28,321 nucleotides of DNA, taken from the NCBI GenBank assembly GCA_028565635.1, contig JAOXYB010039061.1:1-28321 (forward strand), in the 5' to 3' direction. This DNA comes from Phoronis ovalis. Taxonomy: Eukaryota; Phoronida; Phoronidae. Below the pieces are notes generated by a model. It was not told the origin of the DNA, searched no databases, and saw only the letters and a program-made list of their open reading frames with translations. A program made the position numbers and the translations under genes. Shown here one piece after another: positions 23,501 through 28,321 of this stretch (its first letter is position 1; every line of letters begins with the position of its first letter).

Positions 23501-26500
23501 GAACCAAAAAGAGGTCTGCTTTGCTGATACATGCCCACCACTGTGAAGTAGTTTAAAAGTGATCTCTCCATGTATTAGTTTTCAGGATCTGGCAAAACCG
23601 GTTTGGCAAATGCAGGAAAACGTTAAATTTCAGATCAAGTTGACCAAGTTGATCATTCCAATTACTACCTACCCACCAGCCCACCTCAGGCCTTCATCCA
23701 TCTTAAAATTGTCCAGGCACCAATTCTTACCAGGAACCACATAGGCCGCAGTTAACTATATTATAAGTGATCGCAGACAAAATTGAAGTTATTGTGAGAC
23801 AAACAAATATAATGCACCACAAAACATGCCAGACTCGTGAAAGCATTTGACCCACTTCTTAAGGCCATTGTAAAATTCATAAATTCACCTTGAATCTTCC
23901 AGTATATGCTTCGTCTTTTTCAAAATGGAACAAACATGGTTACCAGTCAGCCATATTGCAAGTGATCAAAGTCAAAGTTATAACCTACCTGTATTGTAAC
24001 TTTTACTTGTCCTGTACCGATTATGAAGATGGCAGAAAAAAAACTGAAGAATTTATTGTAAACAAACAAGTATTACGCACCACATAAAATATAAATGATT
24101 CGTGTTGGTGTTTGACCCACTTCTCAACGTCATTTAAAATGTCACCTAGCCTAATACGTCATCAAACCTATGGTCTTGGTGAATCCACCTTTTAATCATC
24201 CAGCCACTGCTTTGTCTTTTTCGAAATTGGCTCAAAGTGCATGCCCTCTCGTGAACAAACATGGTCTGGAGTCGGTCATATTAGAAGTAATCCAGCATAC
24301 CTATCATGTACCTATCTTGTACTACTCATGGACCGAACATGTCAGAACGCCTTGTATCTATAGGTTGGTCTAATCGAGCTGCTAGGTCAGCATTGACTTT
24401 TTAGGTTTTTCTAAAATTGCAGTCGCACAGGGTATACCATGAATTGTACAGGCGCAAAGTGGCACCATTGTACATAGTCCTGCAAGCATGGCCCTTACTT
24501 ATGGACAGCCTACAGCTTGTCCGTAAGGGCCATGGCCGACTCATATCTTTGATAGATGCTGATGTGCTGTTGAATCATTGATTAAGTTATTTGAATACGG
24601 GAATATAAGAAGCGGAGTAGTCCAGGAATAGGCAGAAGCAAACATTTGGTGGCATTTAATAGGGAAGTAAGTGTTTTCGAACTTCGGCCTATCTGAGATA
24701 TGAGCCGGTCATGACCCTTACGGACAAGCTGTAGTCTGTCCATAAGTAAGGGTCATGCTTGCAGGACTACAGTGTACATTGCTTTTCCATGTGCCCAGTT
24801 TTACTTTCCTCTTGTAATTGATATCATATTTTTATATTGCATGCTGTAATACAATATGTTTCCAGGAATGTGCATGTTTTATTAGCTAGGCATTTTATAA
24901 TAAACAGTTTTAATATATGATGTGTGGCTTCCAATGTATCCTGGCCTAATACACCCCCTGATCTATGGCATTTGTGAATCCACCTTCGAATGGTCCAATC
25001 AATGCTTCTTCTTTGCTCTCAGGAACAAACATGGCCATCAGTTTGCTATATTGGAAGTAATCGGAATCAAAATTATTTCAGACCCGTACATTAATCTGCA
25101 CTTACCCTGTTTTAAATATATAGCTTATCAGATTATTGCTAGAAAGTGTTTCGCACAACCAAAAATGTAGAACATTCGTAATGCATTTGACCTACTTCTC
25201 AAGGCCATTTTCAAACGTCACCTAGCCTATTTCGCCAAACAACCTATGGCCTTTGTGAATCCCCTTTTGAATTGTCTAGCCAATGCTTCGTCTTTTTCCA
25301 AATGGGCACAAAGTTCGTGAACAGACACGGTCCCCAGTCAGCCGTATTGGAAGTAATCCAGATCAGATTCATATCTAACATATACTTGAATGTGAAACAA
25401 ATCGAATAAATAAAGCTGTTATTGCGACCTAACATCTCGGGAACAAACATGGTCACCAGTCGGCCATCTTAGGAATGATCATGACCACAATTACAGCCCA
25501 TCTGACTTCGAGCTGTATTTACTCTGTGCGAAATATAAAGCTGATCGGATAAAAGCAGAAGCCAGACAAAGAAAGCGCTTTGCACATCAACAATTTCGAA
25601 GATTCGTATTGCCATTTGACATATTTCTGAAGGTCATTTTCACCTGGCCCAATACACCCACTAACTTTGACGTTCGTAAATTCACCTTCAAATCGTCGAA
25701 TCAATGCTTCGTGTTTCACGAAATGGGTGCAACGTGACATGTACTTTCTGGAACAAACATGGCCATGTTGGAAGTAGTGTAATCGGGCTCAAAGTTATAC
25801 TCCATCTGTACTTTGACTTGTATTTACCATGTACCGACTATAAAGATGATCCGACAAAAGTTAAAACTATTATAGAGACACAAAGAAAACGTTACATACG
25901 ACAACAACGATGCACACGGCATGACAGTATGCCCATCCACTTTAATGATGGGCATAAAAATACTAAAAGGTATACATTTTTGGAAAAAGGTATTAACCTA
26001 TCTTATCTGGCATATGATAATACAATTGGTAAAAGAGGTAATTTTGAGCAAAAACTCGCATTTTCAAAGTGTTAACTTCACAAAAAAAATGTAAGTCCAA
26101 CATCCCTGTAGATAAGAAGTTTTATTAAGCCATGAAGTTTTATTCCTGTGTCAAATTGCCGACCAACCATATGCGTTGTCTCCTACCAGATAGCACTTCT
26201 GCGGCTGAAATGTTTCCAGCTCGAGTGCCATCAGGAGGAGGACAATGAGTACATGTCTTTCTAGTAAACAATGACTGAAAAATGTCGGAACATGTCCATT
26301 TGAAGCCAAAAGTATCTGAATGTTATTTATAATGCTAAAAATGTTTCTTTTTCGAAAATGTCTGATAAAATGAAGTGTTTTCGCAACACTATTTACAGTG
26401 TGGGGTTAAATCTGACATATAACATCGATGTTGGCAAAAAAGAATGCAAATGCAACAATGTAAGATCAAAAGTGGCTAAACTGCAGGGAAAATCTTGTTG

Positions 26501-27578
26501 CAGTCATTTTGAATGTTTCTTGCTAAAAATATCAATCATTATTAGGTGTTTGGCTTGTCAAACACTTTGATTTCATCTTTCTTCAGTCCTATTACAACTC
26601 ATACAATTAATCAGAAATAATTACCTTTACTGTTATTGTCCTGCGTTTTCACAAAAGCTCCAATGGTTCCAGCAGTGTTCATTCCTTTTACTCCTATCTG
26701 AAGACCAGGAAATACTGGGCTTATATTTGTACGTAACATACTGTAGTCATCACTTAGTAAATTACAGCATCCTTCGTTAACATCTACACCATAACCATAG
26801 AAGGACATCGGTATCATCTCTTCTCCAAGAGGCACACTTCCTTTTGTTAGAACAGTAACTTTAAAGCACAGTTCCTTTTCTTCAATATCAGTTACATAGC
26901 TTTTTACTCTTGGTCCAATAGCAACACTAGCCACATTGGAATGCTTTATAAGCTCTTTCGTTAACTCATCTTTAAGCCGTGCCATTTTCGACCTATCAGA
27001 ATACTTCCAGGCTACAGTAGGCAATTCTTTAACAGGTGGCATTTGACTTGCCCGACTCAAGTCAATTAACATACATGGAAAGCCAAGAAAATCAAATGTC
27101 AAATCGTCTTCATGGCTCACATTAACTTTACTGCAATATGACACGGTCACATATATGGCCATTGCGATCTCATCTTCTACCTTATATGGTATCACAGCCT
27201 TTACTCCACTGCTCAGCACAAACTTATTGGCAAAATCTAGAATTTGAAATAAACAAGTCATAGACATATTTCTTAACACTTTTACAATTTTAAATATTTT
27301 TAGAACTTTACATTTTTCAAATTTAACAATAAAATCCACTTAGTACCAATGCTTATCTATTCAGATCATATTTCTCAAATCATTTAACTGTAAACGATTT
27401 AATTTGCAACTCTTTTGTCTTTGCTTTTTGACGGGAACAGAATTCATGTCTTGGTTATTCAAGACAAAACAACAGTTACCTTATTCTACAGGGGTTATTG
27501 TTTGAACTTTTGCTGTTTCTAAACTTATTTTTTTTAGTCCGATAGCAAGCCCCGGAACTTACTTTTGAGTCTTTGCAT
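11343..27578 (-). CDS. 12-exon trypsin-like serine peptidase with three internal tandem modules (whole gene span)
   Basis: Joined exons (minus strand): 27578-27563, 27236-26625, 22844-22370, 22076-21893, 19832-19670, 16853-16735, 15838-15700, 15427-15348, 14429-14276, 13286-13204, 12673-12571, 11524-11343. Every intron has GT/AG ends, every phase matches, and the total is 2310 nt (769 residues). Domain order: N-terminal alpha/beta region (about 6-180); peptidase start with GTIGAFVK (about 184-209); His218 in SCEHV; acidic coiled-coil-like insert (about 237-275); Asp336 in VDAGLAKL; VGYNTGLTEG (397-406), a motif of trypsin-like peptidases; modules A1-B1, A2-B2, A3-B3 (430-675); Ser709 in CGDSG; C-terminal barrel strands ending at 769. 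No signal peptide or membrane segment is evident, so I infer an intracellular protease. Substrate unknown. The triad assignment rests on motif recognition; the first exon is the least certain part. Confidence 0.82.
11822..11887 (+). repeat. Degenerate 16-base repeat
   Basis: Three units of the form CTCGCTGGTCCGACAA occur at 11822, 11838 and 11872, with a diverged unit between the last two. Located in intron 11. Confidence 0.6.
12571..12673 (-). CDS. Exon 11: catalytic Ser segment (residues 676-709)
   Basis: Acceptor CAATCACTTATAG, donor GATTCTG|GTAAGA, phase 0 in and 1 out. It starts with a charged stretch (DKEQDKDPLEDW) and ends at FCDCGDS. The intron splits the last Gly codon of the GDSG active-site motif, and Ser709 is the nucleophile. 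Two Cys residues precede the motif. Confidence 0.9.
13204..13286 (-). CDS. Exon 10: module B3 (residues 648-675)
   Basis: Acceptor TTATGTATTTATAG, donor CTTTG|GTATGT, phase 1 in and 0 out. Helix VCLEKLREINNYLKHIG and strand KLHLEE match exon 8 closely. The last residues lead directly into the exon with the catalytic Ser, so the array is inserted cleanly at phase 0 boundaries. Confidence 0.85.
13287..13390. repeat. Duplicated intron flank before exon 10
   Basis: Similar to 15428-15540: both read TCTATAAATACA, AAGTAAGTA and further on TTTTA-TCATCAT-GA. This shows that exons 8 and 10 and their upstream introns share a recent common origin. Confidence 0.75.
14204..14275. repeat. Duplicated intron flank after exon 9
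   Basis: Contains 27 bases (14204-14230) identical to 19598-19624. Both lie 46 bases past the donor of their A-module exon. This is a remnant of the exon duplication. Confidence 0.85.
14276..14429 (-). CDS. Exon 9: module A3 (residues 597-647)
   Basis: Acceptor TTTTTCTATTTGTAG, donor CTATAA|GTAAGC, phase 0 in and 1 out. The layout is as in A1: strand (WRIDMTW), helix (CEDRLKEGIRKAE), strand (CGINSITY), strand (IKVKFTSP). The intron after this exon matches that after exon 5 at the same distance (46 bases) from the donor. Confidence 0.88.
15348..15427 (-). CDS. Exon 8: module B2 (residues 570-596)
   Basis: Acceptor TGTGTATTTATAG, donor TTTTCG|GTATGT, phase 1 in and 0 out. It encodes a helix (VYLEKLTEISNCLGRFG) and a strand (KLNVEFS). 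It is closely similar to exon 10, and the similarity continues about 100 bases into the upstream intron. Confidence 0.85.
15428..15540. repeat. Duplicated intron flank before exon 8
   Basis: Partner of 13287-13390 (see shared blocks there). Confidence 0.75.
15700..15838 (-). CDS. Exon 7: module A2 (residues 524-569)
   Basis: Acceptor TGTTTTATTTTTAG, donor AACGAG|GTATCA, phase 0 in and 1 out, 46 open codons without a Met. It aligns with exons 5 and 9 through Trp, then YKDQIKEAI, then Cys-Asn-Val-Val with a following hydrophobic strand, then LVFSS. It is shorter in the loop between the helix and the second strand. No flanking intron homology to the other A copies is evident, so it is probably the older or faster-diverged copy. 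Confidence 0.82.
16735..16853 (-). CDS. Exon 6: module B1 (residues 484-523)
   Basis: Acceptor TTTTATTTTCAAAG, donor AAGAAG|GTAATT, phase 1 in and 0 out; it lacks an internal ATG. The helix-turn-strand core (NNLGIFGTIEL) aligns with exons 8 and 10, but the helix start is divergent and the exon carries a unique tail of about 13 residues with one Cys. It is the most divergent B copy. Confidence 0.8.
16854..17325. other. Intron 5, exon-proximal part
   Basis: AT-rich with no recognised element. Confidence 0.5.
17330..17940 (-). repeat. R1 repeat cluster 3 (inverted)
   Basis: Reverse-orientation R1 blocks are visible on the plus strand, such as TCCGATCAGTTTCATTTGGTAC and GCACTGCCTGGATGATT. More diverged than the other clusters. 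Confidence 0.6.
18840..19430 (-). repeat. R1 repeat cluster 4 (inverted)
   Basis: Reverse complement of R1. GGACAATTCGAAGG, AATAAGCTAGGTGACAT and AATGACCTTGAAAAG occur in the order opposite to clusters 1 and 2. Located in intron 5, about 240 bases from exon 5. Confidence 0.75.
19598..19669. repeat. Duplicated intron flank after exon 5
   Basis: Partner of 14204-14275 at the same distance from the exon end; the similarity weakens further into the intron. Confidence 0.85.
19670..19832 (-). CDS. Exon 5: module A1 (residues 430-483)
   Basis: Acceptor TTCTTTTTTTGCAG, donor CTACAG|GTAAAC, phase 0 in and 1 out. Predicted layout is strand (CQMEMTW), helix (CEDQLKAAIQKEL), strand (CDIQYIKYP), strand (AAEIHFTSP). 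It is clearly homologous to exon 9: MTW, CED-LK, Cys-x-Ile, Pro-Asn and FTSP are shared. It is more distantly related to exon 7. The intron just downstream shares a 27-base identical stretch with the one after exon 9. Confidence 0.88.
19875..21838. other. Intron 4, no supported exon
   Basis: About 2 kb between exons 4 and 5. The 88-codon minus frame 20795-20529 has mixed composition but no good splice context or recognised domain. No R1 copy is evident. Confidence 0.45.
21893..22076 (-). CDS. Exon 4: peptidase middle segment with GLT motif (residues 368-429)
   Basis: Acceptor TTTTGTCGTTACAG, donor AAAAGG|GTAAGG, phase in 2, out 0. The sequence VVKVFKVGYNTGLTEG resembles the 'GRTTGLTxG' strand pair widespread in trypsin-like peptidases. 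It is followed by VVFSP and a strand-like segment (HVHFLSY). In a compact peptidase the active-site Ser would follow within a few dozen residues. Here the module array starts instead at the phase 0 boundary. Confidence 0.85.
22370..22844 (-). CDS. Exon 3: catalytic His and Asp, coiled-coil-like insert (residues 210-368)
   Basis: Acceptor TTTTTCTCTTTTTAG; donor ACAA|GTAGGA; phase in 1, out 2. The split codon with exon 2 gives Asp210, followed by IYLLSCEHVL, matching the 'LTAAHC' type motif with His218 as nucleophile activator. Residues 237-275 are rich in Glu, Lys, Asn and Leu, and look helical or coiled-coil. VDAGLAKL holds the presumed Asp336, equivalent to 'DIALLKL' in trypsins. The 118-residue His-to-Asp spacing is about twice that of chymotrypsin because of the helical insert. 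Confidence 0.88.
22883..23330 (+). repeat. Tandem duplication, unit 1
   Basis: Begins about 40 bases upstream of the exon 3 acceptor (in intron 2). It matches 23389-23830 along most of its length: AAGTAAGAAAAGGTAA, CAAGGTATTTACACTTT, CCCACCACTGTGAAGTAG and CAGATCAAGTTGACCAA. The right half merges into R1-like sequence. Confidence 0.85.
23389..23830 (+). repeat. Tandem duplication, unit 2
   Basis: Second copy, offset about 506 bases, at roughly 80% identity by eye. Confidence 0.85.
23831..24350 (+). repeat. R1 repeat cluster 5
   Basis: Carries ATGTCACCTAGCCTAATACG near 24138, AATCCACCTTTTAATCATCCAG and AACAAACATGGT-type blocks. It lies in intron 2 directly after the tandem duplication. Confidence 0.75.
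24475..24769. mobile_element. 295-bp fold-back (MITE-like) element
   Basis: Inverted repeats of 74 bases at 24475-24548 and 24696-24769 differ at 5 positions. They start TAGTCCTGCAAGCATG. Each arm is itself a hairpin: CATGGCCCTTAC (24487-24498) pairs with GTAAGGGCCATG (24523-24534), with an inner GGACA/TGTCC stem. The centre of about 147 bases has no coding frame. No clear target-site duplication is seen, although TGTACA flanks both ends imperfectly. Confidence 0.85.
24930..25935 (+). repeat. R1 repeat cluster 6
   Basis: GTCACCTAGCC near 25216 and a variant near 25640; AACAAACATGG blocks near 25024, 25444 and 25755, each followed by CAGTCGGCCAT-like sequence. All open frames here belong to the repeat. 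Confidence 0.85.
25936..26610. other. Intron 2, exon-2-proximal part
   Basis: No element recognised. A plus-strand frame (26358-26570) with several Cys residues has no family match that I can name. Confidence 0.45.
26625..27236 (-). CDS. Exon 2: N-terminal region and start of peptidase fold (residues 6-210)
   Basis: Acceptor ATTTCAAATTCTAG, donor AAAG|GTAATT, phase in 1 and out 1, with 203 uninterrupted codons. Residues 80-160 read as strand, long charged helix (MARLKDELTKELIKHSN), strand (VASVAIGP), strand (ELCFKVTVLTKG), a helical stretch and a strand ending GVDVNEG. This order resembles the modules encoded by exons 5-10. The first peptidase beta strands follow: GLQIGVKG and AGTIGAFVK, the usual position just before the catalytic His. 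An open frame continues upstream of the acceptor, but I treat that part as intron because a good acceptor interrupts it. Confidence 0.85.
27563..27578 (-). CDS. Exon 1, coding part (proposed start MQRLK)
   Basis: The ATG at 27578-27576 has A at -3 and is followed by five codons, then a strong donor (CAAAA|GTAAGT). It leaves phase 1, which is what exon 2 requires. It was chosen because it is the first nearby ATG that joins in frame and because a TATA-like sequence lies about 65 bases upstream. An upstream ATG at 27618 is out of frame. A different 5' exon outside the window cannot be excluded. Confidence 0.5.
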
Positions 27579-27641
27579 TTCTGCAGACAACTGTCCCAGG
27601 CCGTCTGGGCAGTGTCATGTCTCGGTCGTTCACACAGATAA

Positions 27642-27649
27642 TATAAATA
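27642..27649 (-). promoter_or_regulatory. TATA-like box (TATTTATA) upstream of exon 1
   Basis: On the minus strand TATTTATA begins about 30 bases upstream of 27618. That would place transcription start near 27615-27620, with a short leader of about 40 bases before the proposed ATG at 27578. In such AT-rich DNA a TATA-like string is weak evidence alone; position relative to the donor and ATG is what supports it. Confidence 0.35.
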
Positions 27650-27784
27650 GGAATGGATAAATGTGATTTTACAATGTTAAAAGGGATGGCATAAGCCTGT
27701 AGCTAAGTCAGCTGATGTTGCTGCACAGCTCTATCACTTTCAAATAATGGTGCCCACTTCTGGATATAGGTTTTAGTTTGTTAG

Positions 27785-27821
27785 TAAGCCCCTTGGCTTA
27801 TTACCGGGATAACACGGTAAT
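27785..27821. promoter_or_regulatory. Two abutting hairpins upstream of exon 1
   Basis: TAAGCC-CCTT-GGCTTA (27785-27800) abuts ATTACCG-8 nt-CGGTAAT (27800-27821). Could be a transposon end or a DNA secondary structure about 140 bases upstream of the TATA-like box. No function is demonstrated. Confidence 0.3.
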
Positions 27822-27849
27822 TATATTTACTTTATTTTTTCTGGGTTAA

Positions 27850-28321
27850 TCGTGTTGGATTACATTTTTGCAATTTTAAAAATAGTTCCAATATGAACAA
27901 CAGGCATAACAATGGATTCAAGTGGGACACTCCAGCCCAAATCTGTCGATAAGAACAGCATCCGTGTCAAAGGGTGCTATATATTTTCCTTGTCCGGTGT
28001 TGCAGTTTTCTGTGACCCCATGTGGTAGCGACACCCCGGCCATGCCATTCATGCCCTGGATTTCCAAGACCCTCCCTGGAAATAAGCGACTTCCATGGAG
28101 TAGCTTATTGCCAGCAGTAAGTGACTTCCAGGTGTTATCTTCTGCCAGCAATGAATGACTCCTGGGAGGCATTTGATGCTACGCAAGTAACTTAAGGCAG
28201 GTTAAAATTTATTTCCAGACGCACGCGCTATAATTCAGAATTAGCTCCGCTATCTACATATGCACGTGCTACTAAACGTCGTTTGCTCATCTCCACAGGA
28301 CTGTTGCTGGCGATGAAGTAG
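27850..28321. other. Upstream flank of the peptidase gene, GC-richer patch
   Basis: Both strands have an open frame of about 80 codons at 27918-28172, a sign of composition rather than coding. Short partial repeats (AAGTGACTTCCAGG, AAGCGACTTCCATGG) suggest an old repeat. No exon is supported. Confidence 0.4.

Noticed and set aside
24170-26075. Plus-strand open frames of 67-123 codons
   Set aside because: Repeat-derived (R1), no conserved domain, and antisense to an intron of the peptidase gene.
26358-26570. Cys-containing 70-codon plus frame, zinc-finger idea
   Set aside because: Cys spacing fits no finger pattern that I can name, and the sequence lies in intron 2 without splice support.
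27918-28172. 84-codon minus frame and overlapping 78-codon plus frame
   Set aside because: Open on both strands at once in a locally GC-richer, partly repetitive stretch; no splice phase links it to exon 2, which needs phase 1.

Overview
The window looks like nuclear DNA of an animal, most likely a bivalve mollusc. It is AT-rich and intron-rich. Short exons are bounded by GT/AG splice sites, and long introns and spacers are filled with degenerate interspersed repeats, a fold-back element and microsatellites. The bivalve guess is an inference from the combination of an intracellular trypsin-like peptidase, death-domain exons and this repeat style; no marker proves it. All genes I can support lie on the minus strand, so they read from high to low coordinates. 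|| Main gene (27578 to 11343): I assembled a 12-exon coding model by hand whose splice phases agree at all 11 junctions (2310 nt, 769 codons plus stop). It encodes a protein with no visible signal peptide. An N-terminal alpha/beta region is followed by a chymotrypsin-fold serine peptidase with an apparently complete triad: His218 in LLSCEHV, Asp336 in VDAGLAKL and Ser709 in CGDSG. Between Asp and Ser, where such enzymes usually have about 90 residues, lies a block of about 245 residues. It is made of three tandem two-exon modules (A1-B1, A2-B2, A3-B3). Each pair is predicted to form a beta-alpha-beta-beta-alpha-beta, ferredoxin-like unit. Module exons alternate strictly between phase 0-1 and phase 1-0, and matching intron flanks show that they arose by segmental duplication. 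A TATA-like box (27642-27649) and an AATAAA (11020-11025) bracket the gene. || Death-domain locus (3927 to 1153): five consecutive minus-strand exons, the inner ones all phase 1-1. They carry a degenerate death-fold exon with an in-frame TGA, an 18-residue linker, a well-formed death domain, a Ser/Thr-rich tail and a short terminal exon. It lies downstream of the peptidase gene in the same orientation. It may be a separate gene whose 5' end I cannot see, or a (former) C-terminal extension of the peptidase gene. A peptidase next to death-fold exons suggests innate immunity or cell-death signalling, but that is inference. || Between and inside the genes: an irregular tandem repeat family (R1) occurs in six clusters in both orientations; a second dispersed repeat (R2) occurs twice; there are a 53/59-bp tandem array, a ~500-bp tandem duplication beside the exon carrying His and Asp, a 295-bp fold-back element whose arms are themselves hairpins, a hammerhead-like motif, and an orphan terminal-exon-like open frame at 7541-7733. 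I see no tRNA, rRNA, CRISPR array, operon structure or bacterial-type signals.
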